Part shown: one piece after another, positions 16,578 to 25,384 of the stretch
Position numbering within the stretch: the stretch's first letter is position 1
Layout of the letters: each line of letters starts with the position of its first letter
DNA from: Betaproteobacteria bacterium
GTDB lineage: Bacteria; Pseudomonadota; Gammaproteobacteria; Burkholderiales; Burkholderiaceae_C
Direction: 5' to 3'
NCBI GenBank assembly: GCA_947453725.1
Contig: CANGHH010000011.1
Location: 1-64,000, forward strand
Length of the DNA stretch: 64,000 bases
Translations under genes and position numbers: made by a program
The notes under the pieces: model-generated
Databases searched by the model: none
What the model saw: only the letters and a program-made list of their open reading frames with translations
What the model was told of the DNA's origin: nothing

Positions 16578-17759
16578 TCACGGCGTGGCCAGGCCGCGCG
16601 ACTGGCGCTGGCGCAGCGCCAGCCACAGCAGGGCGCCGCCCAGCAGCGCCAGCGGCACCAGCGCGCCCAGGTTCATCGCCTGCCAGCCGCCGGTGGTGAC
16701 CAGCGCGCCCGAACCGAAGGCGGTGAAGGTCATCGTCGTGTAGACGCAGAAATCGACGGCGGCCTGGGCGGTGGTGCGCTCCTCGGGCCGGTAGGCCTGG
16801 GTGGCCAGTGTGGTGCCGCCGATGAACAGGAAGTTCCAGCCGACACCCAGCGTGACCAGCGCGGCCAGGAAGTGCATCAGGTCGACGCCCGACAGCGCGA
16901 TCAGCACGCAGGCGACATTCAGCGCCAGCCCGGCGACCATCACCGGCAGCGGGCCGAAGCGCTGGATCAGGCTGCCGGTGAAGAAGCTGGGCGCGTACAT
17001 GCCGACCACATGCCATTCCAGCACCAGCGCCGCCGACGAGAAGGGGTGCGCGCACTGGGCCATCGCGATGGGCGTGGCCGCCATCAGCAGGTTCATCACG
17101 CCATAGCCCAGCGCGCAGGCCGCCGCCGCGATGATGAACACCGGCTGGCGGGCGATCTCGCGCAAGGGCCGCCCCGCCACTGGCTGGCTGCCGGGGGCGT
17201 TCAGCGGCGGGAATTCGATGCGCGACATCACCAGCAGCGCCAGCAGCGCCACGCCGACCAGCGCCGCGTAGGCCCCGGCGAAAGGCTGGGGCAGGGCGTC
17301 GCGCGTGAAGGTCGCGAGGTTGGGGCCGACGATGGCGCCCAGGATGCCGCCGGCCAGCACCCAGGAGATGGCCTTTTCCTTCATCGACGGGGCGACCAGT
17401 TCGGTTGCCGCGAAGCGGTACAGCGAGGCGTTGGCGTTGTAGTAGCCGGCCAGCAGCGTGGCGCCGACCAGCAGCCAGAAGGTGTGCGTGACGGCCGCCA
17501 CCGCGCACAGCGAGGAGGCCAGCATGGCCACCACCAGGCCGAGCTGGAAGGTGCGGCGCCGGCCCCAGGCGCGCTGGTGGCGGGCGACCAGCGGCGCCGC
17601 CAGCGCACCGCCGGCGACATAGCCGGCCACCGGCAGCGTGGCCATCCAGGCCTGCGGCGCCAGCGCCAGGCCGACCAGGCCGTTGATGGCGATGAAAGTG
17701 ACGTTGTTCGACAGGAACAGGCCCTGGCACAGCGTGAGCAACAGCAGTTGGGGGTTCAT
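16578..17759 (-). CDS. Major facilitator superfamily transporter
   Basis: Inner-membrane carrier of 393 residues with about 12 hydrophobic segments. The MFS motif A-like loop is LVARHQRAWGRRRTFQLGLV between TM2 and TM3. Start ATG 17759 overlaps the stop of the preceding membrane-protein gene (ATGA). It belongs to a minus-strand row with the LVIVD protein and two envelope proteins, so its substrate may relate to theirs. No family-specific signature (drug, sugar, nitrate) was visible. Confidence 0.82.
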   Translation of the reverse strand: MNPQLLLLTLCQGLFLSNNVTFIAINGLVGLALAPQAWMATLPVAGYVAGGALAAPLVARHQRAWGRRRTFQLGLVVAMLASSLCAVAAVTHTFWLLVGATLLAGYYNANASLYRFAATELVAPSMKEKAISWVLAGGILGAIVGPNLATFTRDALPQPFAGAYAALVGVALLALLVMSRIEFPPLNAPGSQPVAGRPLREIARQPVFIIAAAACALGYGVMNLLMAATPIAMAQCAHPFSSAALVLEWHVVGMYAPSFFTGSLIQRFGPLPVMVAGLALNVACVLIALSGVDLMHFLAALVTLGVGWNFLFIGGTTLATQAYRPEERTTAQAAVDFCVYTTMTFTAFGSGALVTTGGWQAMNLGALVPLALLGGALLWLALRQRQSRGLATP

Positions 17760-19246
17760 GTCGGGGTCCGCAGCGAGAGAGGGGGGATTGTGGTGGCAGT
17801 GTCTGCCGCGGCGGCCTGCGGCAGCACCATCGGTTCGGCGATCAGCAGCAGGCTGACCGCGGTGTAGGCCAGCATCAGGGCCGTCAGCGGCAGCAGCCCC
17901 CAGGCCGCGCGACGCGGCGGCACGCCGGCCGCCAGCACCACGCGGTGCGACCACCAGATCGCGGCCATGTGGCCCCCCACGATGGCCGTCACGGCCACGT
18001 TCCAGGTCAGCCGCGCATCGACGAGGCCGATGTCCGGGTGCCAGCGTGCCGTGCCGAACAGGTCCCACTGCCAGCCGAAGGGGTCGGACAGCAGCTGGAA
18101 CACGGTCTGGCCCTGGATGAACAGGCCCGAGAAGTTGTGCGCCAGGTTGTAGGCCGCCGCGATCGGCACCAGCGTCAGCGCCAGCTGCGCCGCCAGCAGG
18201 CGGGCCGGGACGGCCGGCTGCAGCAGCGCCAGGCTGAGGCCCAGCGTGGCCCGGTAGGCCAGCCTGAAGCCGGCCCAGACGGCGATCAGCCCCGCGGTGC
18301 CGACGAAGCGGCCGTTGAGGTCCAGCCAGGCCGCGGGCACGGCGGCGCGCAGGGCCTGCTCGAAGGTGTTCCAGGCCGCGCTGCCGTGCAGGCCGTCGAA
18401 GACCACGGTCGACAGCATCGCCATCACGAAAGCCGCCTGGCCGGCGCTGGCGGGCGGCGGCGGGACCGGCGCCTCACCCGGCAGGCGCAGGCGCAGCGGC
18501 GCCAGGCGGCCCAGGGTGGCGAAGACGATGGCGAAGACATCGGCCTGCGCCTGCCAGGTGGCGCGGCCGAAGGCGGCCATGCCGGCCAGGTTGACCGCCG
18601 TCCACAGCAGCGCCGCGCAGCCCAGTCTGAGGGGCGAACTGGCCAGCGGGTGCACCACCTCGAGCCAGCACCAGGCCAGCAGCAGCCCGGTGGCCGGCCA
18701 CAGCCCCAGCCATGCCGGCCAGCGCCAGCCCAGGCTCAGACCGGCCGGCCGCCCGGCGCGGCGGGCCAGCGCGTCGAGGGCCTCGAAGGCGCTGCGCCAG
18801 GGGTCCAGCGCCGGCCACAGGTTGCACAGCAGCGCGGCGACGAAGGCCCCGCCGACCCACCAGACGATCCACACCAGCGTCGGCGCCAGGTTCATCAGCG
18901 GGTCGCTGCTGCCGAGCAGCGCGGCGGCCACGGTCAGCACGAAGAGCAGGCCGGCGGCGGTGCGCGTGGCCCACAGCACGCCGCGCGGCACGGCGATTTC
19001 GCGGCCCCATGGCTGCGTCGATCCGGCCGCCACGGGCCGCGCGAAAAGCGCCGCCGCCAGGAAGCTCAGCGCCACCGCCGCGCAAGCCGCGCCGACGACC
19101 AGCGACAGCGGCACCGGCAGGTCGTAGCGTTCGTCGAAGCCGTGGGCCCGCGCGGGCTGCGCGGCGGCCATCGCCAACAGGGCCAGCAGCGTCTGCAGCG
19201 CCGCCGGCCGCCGCCACCGCCCCGGCGGCGAGCGGGTGGCGCTCAA
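17756..19246 (-). CDS. Large polytopic membrane protein (possibly FedB-like)
   Basis: Membrane protein of about 496 residues with roughly 12 hydrophobic stretches. It opens with a signal-like helix, PARAHGFDERYDLPVPLSLVVGA, then has conserved-looking loops NLWPALDPWRSAFEALDAL and AYNLAHNFSGLFIQGQ with paired His/Asn. I recall similar HGF-x-RYDLP membrane proteins being annotated as fenitrothion hydrolase subunits, but could not verify this; no hydrolase motif is evident. I chose the TTG at 19246 because it overlaps the upstream TGA; a longer reading enters the upstream gene. The TTG start is uncertain. Confidence 0.65.
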   Translation of the reverse strand: MSATRSPPGRWRRPAALQTLLALLAMAAAQPARAHGFDERYDLPVPLSLVVGAACAAVALSFLAAALFARPVAAGSTQPWGREIAVPRGVLWATRTAAGLLFVLTVAAALLGSSDPLMNLAPTLVWIVWWVGGAFVAALLCNLWPALDPWRSAFEALDALARRAGRPAGLSLGWRWPAWLGLWPATGLLLAWCWLEVVHPLASSPLRLGCAALLWTAVNLAGMAAFGRATWQAQADVFAIVFATLGRLAPLRLRLPGEAPVPPPPASAGQAAFVMAMLSTVVFDGLHGSAAWNTFEQALRAAVPAAWLDLNGRFVGTAGLIAVWAGFRLAYRATLGLSLALLQPAVPARLLAAQLALTLVPIAAAYNLAHNFSGLFIQGQTVFQLLSDPFGWQWDLFGTARWHPDIGLVDARLTWNVAVTAIVGGHMAAIWWSHRVVLAAGVPPRRAAWGLLPLTALMLAYTAVSLLLIAEPMVLPQAAAADTATTIPPLSLRTPT

Positions 19247-19623
19247 CGCGGGCGAACTTCGAGCAGCGCCAGCGGCGCCGCGTGGTGGTCGGCCGGCGGC
19301 GCAGCGCCCGGCACCGCACCCGGTGATTTGGCGGCGTGCCACTCGAAGCGGAAACGGCCGCTGGCGTGGGCCGTGAAAGCCAGTTCGGCCGGCTGCCCGG
19401 GCTGCAGCGCCAGGCTCAGGCGGTAGGCATGCAGATGCAGTTCGCCGGCCTGGTTGCTGCTGATGCGCAGCCGGACCGCGTCGCCCTTCAGCGCGCGGAT
19501 CAGGCGTTGTTCCGGCGGCAGCACACCGTTCACCAGCTGCAGTTCGTGCAGGGTGGCAACGGGCTCGGCTGCGGCACCGAACGCCAGCGCCAAGCTCCCG
19601 ACCAGCGCCCAGGCAGGCCGCAT
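19243..19623 (-). CDS. Small exported protein, partner of the polytopic membrane protein
   Basis: Exported protein of 126 residues: signal peptide (1-20, ending FGAAAEP), then a beta-rich domain, with LKGDAVRLRISSNQAGELHLHAY and LAFTAHASGRFRFEWH. The order resembles small cupredoxin-like beta sandwiches, but the copper ligands are not evident. A His pair near the end (ADHHAAP) could bind metal. It lies ten bases after the LVIVD gene and overlaps the next gene, so the three are one transcription unit. ATG 19623 is preferred over the adjacent GTG because GAGG is then eight bases upstream. Confidence 0.65.
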   Translation of the reverse strand: MRPAWALVGSLALAFGAAAEPVATLHELQLVNGVLPPEQRLIRALKGDAVRLRISSNQAGELHLHAYRLSLALQPGQPAELAFTAHASGRFRFEWHAAKSPGAVPGAAPPADHHAAPLALLEVRPR

Positions 19624-19633
19624 CACCGCTGCC

Positions 19634-21100
19634 TCATTCAGTGACAGCCGCCTTCCAGTTCGCGACGTTGCGCGCCGCTCCGGTCAGCTCCAGGATGTGC
19701 ATGCCGGTGTTGGCGCGGTCGACGATGTAGATGTAGCCGCGCTCGTCGACTTCGACGTTGTTGGTCTGGATCGCGCGCTTGTTCGCCGCTTCGGTGTAGG
19801 GCAGCTTGGTGGCCTGGCCGGTGGGCGTTTCCAGCACCACGGTGTTGGCGTTCATCGGCGGGATGAAGTAGGCGATTTCCTTCGGGAAGAAGGGGTCGCG
19901 CACGTCCAGCGCGCGCACGCCGGCGTTGAAATGGGCGAAGAACATGATGCGTTTGAAGAACACCGGCGCGTAGCTCTCGTTCGACGAGTGGGTGCCGAAA
20001 CGGCCGCCGCGCGCGCAGAAGTTGCCGCTGGCCTCGGGCACCGTCCAGCTGGCCACGCCGAAGGGCTTGGTCTCGGTCGTGATGTCGACGAACCAGACCA
20101 TCTGCCGGCCTTCCAGGCACTCCTTCTGGATCGCCTCGTCGGTGACGACGATGAAGTCGCGCTTCCTGCCCAGCAGGTTCTTCTCGAACTCGGGCACGTC
20201 CACGTTCAGCATCGGGAACACCGTGTGCGCGCCGTGCATCGGCGGCAGGTCGAGCCGCGCCACCTGCGGGTAGAGCAGGTTTTCGGGTGTCGGCTCCTTC
20301 GGGCCGCTCAGCAGCTTCTCGCGGTCGACGATCTGCAGCACGCCGTCGGTGTTGGTGCCGTAGCCGAAGAAGACGCGGTTGCCTTTGGGTCCCGTTGAAA
20401 TCGGACCGTGCAGCTGGATGGGCGTGGGCCCGCCGGCGCCGGGCTGCTGGCCGATCAGGCCGAAGTCGCGGATGAAGACCGGCTTGGCGGGGTCGCTCAG
20501 GTCGTAGATCTGCGTCATGCGCGTGGTGCGCCACATCGGATTGCCCGACACCAGGTAGGCGATGCCGGTTTCGCATTCCCAGAAGTTCTTGTGCGTGCCC
20601 TTCAAGCCCTTGCCGATGACGGTGATCAGCGCCGGCTTGGCCGGTTCGGTGACATCCCAGACCTCATGCGCCTGGTTGCCGAAGACGCGCAGCATGTAGA
20701 ACTTGGACTTGTCGGCCTTGGGCAGTTGTTCGCCGCTGCACACGCGAACCATCTGCGCGCCGCCCTGTTCGGCCTTGCCTTCTTCGCCCGGGATGTGGGC
20801 CAGGTATTTCGGCGCTTTCGGGTCGGTGACGTCGAGGATCGACGTGCCGTTGTCTTCCTGCCTGCCGGTCAGCGGGTTGAGCTTCTTGTCGCCGTGGTGG
20901 CCGACGTAGGCGATCCAGCGCTTGCCCTGCTTCTGGATCGTCGGCTGGTAGGCGGTGCGGGCCTGCAGGTCGCTGTAGCCGACCAGGCGCATGTTCAGCG
21001 CTTCGGGGGCGGCTTGGGCCTGAGCTTGGGCATGAACCCCGCCGCACAACAAGGTGCCGAGCAGGGTGGCCAGCCGGAACGGCTGCAGAAGGGTGCGCAT
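19634..21100 (-). CDS. Exported LVIVD-repeat beta-propeller protein
   Basis: Secreted protein of 488 residues with a signal peptide (1-25, LLCGGVHAQAQA). The body is built from repeats of the type TSILDVTDPKAPKYLAHI, HEVWDVTEPAKPALITVI, TQIYDLSDPAKPVFIRDF and VRALDVRDPFFPKEIAYF, the LVIVD propeller pattern. His- and Cys-bearing loops (LHGPIS, GTHKNFWECETG, GTHSSNESY) could form an active or metal site. GAGGAG sits eight bases before the ATG. First gene of the row with the small exported protein, membrane protein and MFS carrier; function unknown. Confidence 0.8.
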   Translation of the reverse strand: MRTLLQPFRLATLLGTLLCGGVHAQAQAQAAPEALNMRLVGYSDLQARTAYQPTIQKQGKRWIAYVGHHGDKKLNPLTGRQEDNGTSILDVTDPKAPKYLAHIPGEEGKAEQGGAQMVRVCSGEQLPKADKSKFYMLRVFGNQAHEVWDVTEPAKPALITVIGKGLKGTHKNFWECETGIAYLVSGNPMWRTTRMTQIYDLSDPAKPVFIRDFGLIGQQPGAGGPTPIQLHGPISTGPKGNRVFFGYGTNTDGVLQIVDREKLLSGPKEPTPENLLYPQVARLDLPPMHGAHTVFPMLNVDVPEFEKNLLGRKRDFIVVTDEAIQKECLEGRQMVWFVDITTETKPFGVASWTVPEASGNFCARGGRFGTHSSNESYAPVFFKRIMFFAHFNAGVRALDVRDPFFPKEIAYFIPPMNANTVVLETPTGQATKLPYTEAANKRAIQTNNVEVDERGYIYIVDRANTGMHILELTGAARNVANWKAAVTE

Positions 21101-21311
21101 CGCGGGTCTCCTCGTGACGCGGGCTCTCGGTGTGTGGGCCCGCTGGGCGCGATGATGGCTGCGCTTCGCAGGCGCTTGAAGCCTCCGTGGACCCGTGCTT
21201 TCCCCGAGTTTCCGCACAGCAGAACGCTGGGCCTGATCGGGCCGCCGACGTCGCCATGCCGCTTCCGAAGTCCCGAGCAGGGCCGGCCCGACGGCCAGGC
21301 TGACCGGGTTG

Positions 21312-22001
21312 CTAGGGGCCTCGGCCGGGGCCTGAGGCCTGCAGCCGCGCGATGTCCTGGCTCAGCCGAGCGGCGATCAGGTGCATCACTTCGAGGCCGA
21401 ATTCGGGGTTCTGGTAGACCAGCTGCTTGAAGGTGTCTTCGTCGATCGACAGCACCGTGCAGGGGGTGATGCAGCAGGCCGCGCTGCTGCGCCAGCGGTC
21501 GGGCGCGAAGAAGGCGATTTCGCCGAAGATCTGCCCCGCTTCCAGCGTGCGGCCGACGTCAGGCAGGGCGATGCGGCCGTCGGCCAGGAAGTAGATGCGG
21601 TCGGCCTTCGATCCGCGCTTGAACAGCGTGGCGCCGGCCCGGTAGCGCCGGCTGCGCATATAGGGCCGCAGCCAGATGCCGAGCTGCCGGTCGTCGGCGC
21701 CCGTGGCCGACAGATGGCGCGTGATCTGCACCATCTGGCGCACCCGCCAGAGGTTCACCGGCAGCAGCACGGCATGCAGCAAGACCAGCAGCGGGTTGGG
21801 CTGTGCCAAGCCGTAACAGATGAAACCGATGTTGCTGCCGACCGCCAGCCAGCGCAGCGGAATCATCGTGCGCACGAAGGCGCTGACGATGACCAGCGCG
21901 GCCGCGATGCCTGCCGAGGCGTAGGCCAGCAGGTGCCGCGGGTCGGACAGCGGGCTGCCGAAGTCCGGCAGCAGCGCGGCCCAGCTCACCGGATCGGTCA
22001 T
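21312..22001 (-). CDS. Membrane protein with a C-terminal cyclic-nucleotide-binding domain
   Basis: A 229-residue protein: two or three membrane segments (about 25-95), then a cNMP-binding beta-roll (about 110-215) containing RYRAGATLFKRGSKADRIYFLADG and AGQIFGEIAFFAPDRWRSSAAC. The GEIAFF element with RWRSSA corresponds to the phosphate-binding cassette (normally GE(I/L)AL..x(7)-RxAS), so binding ability is plausible but not assured. The layout resembles bacterial Popeye-like membrane sensors rather than CRP, since no helix-turn-helix follows. The 210 bases upstream, toward the LVIVD gene, show no evident feature. Confidence 0.75.
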   Translation of the reverse strand: MTDPVSWAALLPDFGSPLSDPRHLLAYASAGIAAALVIVSAFVRTMIPLRWLAVGSNIGFICYGLAQPNPLLVLLHAVLLPVNLWRVRQMVQITRHLSATGADDRQLGIWLRPYMRSRRYRAGATLFKRGSKADRIYFLADGRIALPDVGRTLEAGQIFGEIAFFAPDRWRSSAACCITPCTVLSIDEDTFKQLVYQNPEFGLEVMHLIAARLSQDIARLQASGPGRGP

Positions 22002-22079
22002 CGGGCCGGGCGCCGTGGCGCGCGCTGGCGGGTCAGGCCGGTCTGCCCGCCGGCACCGCGGCCAGCCTGGCGCGCGGCA

Positions 22080-23054
22080 TCACATCGGCGCTTCATCGCT
22101 CGCGGTTTCGCCGCCCTTGCGGATGCGCACAGGCGCCTTGCGCACCGGCGCGGCGACCGCTTCGACGAAAGCCTGCGCGGCGTCGGCCGTCGGCTCGCCG
22201 ACCGGGCCCGGCGCAGCCGCTGCCGAAGCGGGCGCGACCGGATCGCTGATGACCCGCGTGTAGGGCGTCAGGATCTGCACCAGCTGGCCGTAGACCCGCG
22301 GGTTGCCGGCCACCACTTCGCGCTGGTGCAGGAAGTCGGACTCGCCGGTGAAGTTGCCGATCAGGCCGCCCGCCTCGGTGATCATCAGCGAACCGGCGGC
22401 GATGTCCCAGGGCTGCAGGCCGGTCTCGAAGAAGCCGTCGTAGTAGCCGGCAGCGACGTAGCAGAGGTCGAGCGCGGCCGCGCCAGGCCGGCGCAGGCCG
22501 GCGCAGCTCTGCATGACCTCTTCGAACATCTTCACGTAGCGCTTGAAGTTGTCGCCCTTGCGGAACGGGAAGCCGGTGCCGATCAATGAATCGGCCAGGC
22601 GCGTGCGCTTGGATACGCGCAGGCGGCGGTCGTTCAGGAAGGCGCCGCGGCCCTTGCTGGCGTAGAACATGTCGTTGCGCGTCGGGTCGTAGACGACGGC
22701 CTGCTGCACGACGTTGCGGTGCGCCAGCGCGATCGACACGGCGTAGACCGGGAAGCCGTGCAGGAAGTTGGTGGTGCCGTCCAAGGGATCGATGATCCAG
22801 ACGTATTCGCTGTTCTGCGCGCCGTGTTCGCGCCCGGATTCCTCGGCCAGGATGCCGTGACCCGGGTAGGCTTCGAGCAGGATGTTGATGATGGCCATCT
22901 CGGCCGCACGGTCGACCTCGGAGACGAAGTCGTTCGGCCCCTTGCGGCCGATCTTCAGCACGTCCAGGTCGAGCGCCGCCCGGTTGATGATGGAACCTGC
23001 CGCGCGCGCCGCCTTGATGGCGATGTTCAGCATGGGGTGGAGCGCTTGCGACAT
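22080..23054 (-). CDS. suhB: Inositol-1-monophosphatase family protein SuhB, with a C-terminal extension
   Basis: Magnesium-dependent sugar phosphatase and rRNA-transcription cofactor in related bacteria. Motifs: [24 protein letters not shown] (metal-binding DPLDGT) and [17 protein letters not shown]. The catalytic domain ends near residue 265. About 58 more residues are Ala/Pro/Val-rich and end with basic [15 protein letters not shown], longer than the usual 265-270-residue protein. I chose ATG 23054 ([12 protein letters not shown]) as it matches the family start. Divergent from trmJ, with only 58 bases between. Confidence 0.93.
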   Translation of the reverse strand: MSQALHPMLNIAIKAARAAGSIINRAALDLDVLKIGRKGPNDFVSEVDRAAEMAIINILLEAYPGHGILAEESGREHGAQNSEYVWIIDPLDGTTNFLHGFPVYAVSIALAHRNVVQQAVVYDPTRNDMFYASKGRGAFLNDRRLRVSKRTRLADSLIGTGFPFRKGDNFKRYVKMFEEVMQSCAGLRRPGAAALDLCYVAAGYYDGFFETGLQPWDIAAGSLMITEAGGLIGNFTGESDFLHQREVVAGNPRVYGQLVQILTPYTRVISDPVAPASAAAAPGPVGEPTADAAQAFVEAVAAPVRKAPVRIRKGGETASDEAPM

Positions 23055-23094
23055 GGGCGGCCTGGGATCGTGCGTTGAAGGGGGTAAAGAACGT

Positions 23095-23113
23095 CGCGGT
23101 GACAATCACCGCG
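23095..23113. promoter_or_regulatory. Perfect inverted repeat at the trmJ start, suhB-trmJ divergent region
   Basis: CGCGGTGA and TCACCGCG form perfect 8-base arms around CAA. The right arm ends on the first base of the trmJ GTG start codon. A bound protein would cover the trmJ initiation region and sit about 40 bases upstream of suhB. In RNA it would be a short hairpin (3-base loop) occluding the start. Either reading suggests regulation; I cannot tell which. Confidence 0.45.
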
Positions 23114-23934
23114 TGGATATCCCGAGTTTAACGGCAGCGCCTGCCCCGATTGCGGCGCCCGACCCGACCCGCTTCGTGTTGATCGGCACCAGCCATCCCG
23201 GCAATGTCGGTTCGACCGCGCGGGCCATGAAGGTGATGGGCTTCAGCGACCTGGTGCTGGTGGCGCCGCGTTTCGGCGACGTGCTGCAGCGCGAGGAAGC
23301 CCTGGCGATGGCCAGCGGCGCCACCGACATCCTGGCCGCCGCGCGCGTCGTGCCGACGCTGGCCGACGCGCTGGACGGCATCGGCTGGGCCTGCGCCACG
23401 GCGATGACACCGCGCGACTTCGGCCCGCCGACGCTGGCCCCGCGCGACCATTTCGCCACCCTGGCGGCCAGCCCGCAGCGCGTGGCCTTCGTCTTCGGGC
23501 CCGAGCGCACCGGGCTGGCCAATGAGGACGTCTACCGCTGCCACGCCTGCATCTCGGTGCCGACCAACCCGGGCTACGGTTCGTTGAACCTGGCACAGGC
23601 GGTGCAGCTGATTGCCTACGACTGGCGCATGGCGCTGGGTGGCTACGCCGTGCAGCCGCGCACCACGGACCCGCAGCTGGCCGACGGCGCGGCCATCGCC
23701 GGCCTGCTGGCGCACTGGCAGCAGACGCTGGAGCAGATCGGCTTTCTCGACCCGGCCGCGCCGAAGAAGCTGCTGCCGCGGCTCAACCAGCTGCTCAACC
23801 GGGCGCAGCTCAGCGCCGACGATGTGCACATCCTGCGCGGCATCGCCCGCGCCGCCGCGAGGAGTCCCAACCCAGCTTCCGCCCGCGGAACCGGCTCTGC
23901 CGGGCCGCCAGGCGACGGCCCCCTCGGGGGGTAG
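23113..23934 (+). CDS. trmJ: tRNA (cytidine/uridine-2'-O-)-methyltransferase TrmJ
   Basis: SPOUT-fold methyltransferase of 273 residues, methylating the ribose of position 32 in tRNA from S-adenosylmethionine. Visible motifs: RFVLIGTSHPGNVGSTARAMK (motif 1), AFVFGPERTGLANEDV (motif 2) and ISVPTNPGYGSLNLAQAVQ (motif 3, the knot). A C-terminal four-helix extension with LLPRLNQLLNRAQL is TrmJ-like. Start is GTG at 23113, inside the palindrome, giving a short Ala/Pro N-terminus. The last 25 residues are low complexity. Confidence 0.9.
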   Translation: MDIPSLTAAPAPIAAPDPTRFVLIGTSHPGNVGSTARAMKVMGFSDLVLVAPRFGDVLQREEALAMASGATDILAAARVVPTLADALDGIGWACATAMTPRDFGPPTLAPRDHFATLAASPQRVAFVFGPERTGLANEDVYRCHACISVPTNPGYGSLNLAQAVQLIAYDWRMALGGYAVQPRTTDPQLADGAAIAGLLAHWQQTLEQIGFLDPAAPKKLLPRLNQLLNRAQLSADDVHILRGIARAAARSPNPASARGTGSAGPPGDGPLGG

Positions 23935-23937
23935 CGG

Positions 23938-23965
23938 CCGACAGGGCGCTTGGGGGGGCTAAAAT
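23938..23965 (+). promoter_or_regulatory. Candidate promoter placing the cysE transcript start at its ATG
   Basis: CCGACA (23938-23943) and TAAAAT (23960-23965), 16 bases apart, precede cysE. The TAAAAT box ends only six bases before the ATG, so the predicted start point falls at or next to the A of ATG. The mRNA would be leaderless. The -35 match is partial. Confidence 0.4.
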
Positions 23966-23971
23966 TTACTG

Positions 23972-24751
23972 ATGTTTGCCCGACTGCGCGAAGACATCGC
24001 CTGCATCCTCGAACGCGACCCGGCGGCGCGTTCCAGCTGGGAGGTCCTGACCTGCTACCCCGGCCTGCACGCGCTGGTCCTGCACCGCCGCGCCAGCTGG
24101 TGCCGCCGCCATGGCCTGCACTGGCTGGCGCGCTTCATTTCGCACCTGGGCCGCTTTCTGACCGGCATCGAACTGCACCCGGGCGCGACCATCGGCCACC
24201 GCGTCTTCATCGACCACGGCATGGGCGTGGTGGTCGGCGAAACCGCCGAGATCGGCGACGGCTGCACCATCTACCAGGGCGTGACGCTGGGCGGCACCTC
24301 GCTGGCCAAGGGTGCCAAGCGCCACCCGACGCTGGGCAAGGGCGTCATCGTCGGCGCCAATTCGCAGGTCCTGGGCGGTTTCACGGTCGGCGATGGCGCG
24401 CGCATCGGCAGCGGCGCCGTGGTCGTCAAGCCGGTGCCTGCCGGCGCCACCGCGGTCGGCAACCCGGCGCGCGTGATCCAGGCCGACAGCGAAGCCGCGC
24501 GCGAAGCGGCGGCGGCCAAGATGGGTTTTTCGGCCTATGGCGTGACCCAGGGTGACGACCCGGTGTCGCAGGCCATGAAAGGCCTGATCGACAACGCCTC
24601 GGCGCACGAACACCAGGTCATGCTGCTGTGGCAGGCCATCGAGAAGCTGTCGGCGCGGACGCGGGAGCTGCCGCTGGGCGACTGCGTGCCGCTGGACGCA
24701 CAGACCACCGAGGTCTTCGACGCCGAGCGGATGAGCCGCCTCGTCAAGTAG
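23972..24751 (+). CDS. cysE: Serine O-acetyltransferase
   Basis: Makes O-acetylserine from serine and acetyl-CoA, committing carbon to cysteine. The protein has 259 residues: an N-terminal helical region (1-60), then left-handed beta-helix hexapeptide repeats from about 65, with the catalytic-site stretch [18 protein letters not shown] and the acetyl-CoA site [20 protein letters not shown]. The longer C-terminal tail (after about 170) is as in IscR-linked/EpsC-like betaproteobacterial forms. It starts 37 bases after trmJ and could be cotranscribed, but an own promoter is likely. Confidence 0.92.
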   Translation: MFARLREDIACILERDPAARSSWEVLTCYPGLHALVLHRRASWCRRHGLHWLARFISHLGRFLTGIELHPGATIGHRVFIDHGMGVVVGETAEIGDGCTIYQGVTLGGTSLAKGAKRHPTLGKGVIVGANSQVLGGFTVGDGARIGSGAVVVKPVPAGATAVGNPARVIQADSEAAREAAAAKMGFSAYGVTQGDDPVSQAMKGLIDNASAHEHQVMLLWQAIEKLSARTRELPLGDCVPLDAQTTEVFDAERMSRLVK

Positions 24752-24757
24752 GCCGGT

Positions 24758-25384
24758 TCAGGCGCGGCCCGGCGTGCGCATCGCGCCTTCGGCGCGCACC
24801 GCGGTCTTGGGTCTGAAGGCCTTGCACAGCGCGTCGTCGCTGGCCATGTAAGGCCCGCCGATCAGGTCCACGCAGTAGGGCACCGCCGCGAAGATGCCGG
24901 GCACCGGCGGGCTGGCCATCGGCAGGCCTTGCAGCGTTTCGGCGATCGCCTTGGGCTGGCCCGGCAGGTTGATGACCAGCGCCTGGCCGCGGATCACGGC
25001 GACCTGCCGCGACAGGATGGCCGTCGGCACGAAGCTCAACGAGATCTGCCGCATCTGTTCGCCGAAACCCGGCATCACCTTGTGCGCGACGGCCAGCGTG
25101 GCTTCGGGCGTCACGTCGCGCAGCGCCGGGCCGGTGCCGCCGGTGGTCAGCACCAGGTCGCAGCGCAGGCCGTCGACCAGTTCGATCAGCGCGGCGCTGA
25201 TGCCGTCCTGTTCGTCGGGGATCAGCCGCTCGTGCCACTCGATGGGGTTGCGCAGCGCGCGGCCCAGCCAGTCCTTCAGCGCCGGGATGCCCTGGTCCTG
25301 GTAGACGCCGGCCGATGCGCGGTCGCTGATGCTGACCACACCGATGCGGACCGGGTCGAAGTCGCTCATTTCGAGGTCACTCAT
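24758..25384 (-). CDS. mog: Molybdopterin adenylyltransferase (Mog/MoaB family)
   Basis: Adenylylates molybdopterin before molybdenum insertion, a cofactor needed by the nitrate reductase encoded 11 kb away. The 208-residue protein has the MoCF fold motifs IGVVSISDRASAGVYQDQG, LVLTTGGTGPALRDVTPEAT and GQALVINLPGQPKAI. The ATG at 25384 overlaps the stop of darP (ATGA), supporting the longer start over a Met five codons in. Convergent with cysE, six bases apart. Confidence 0.9.
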   Translation of the reverse strand: MSDLEMSDFDPVRIGVVSISDRASAGVYQDQGIPALKDWLGRALRNPIEWHERLIPDEQDGISAALIELVDGLRCDLVLTTGGTGPALRDVTPEATLAVAHKVMPGFGEQMRQISLSFVPTAILSRQVAVIRGQALVINLPGQPKAIAETLQGLPMASPPVPGIFAAVPYCVDLIGGPYMASDDALCKAFRPKTAVRAEGAMRTPGRA

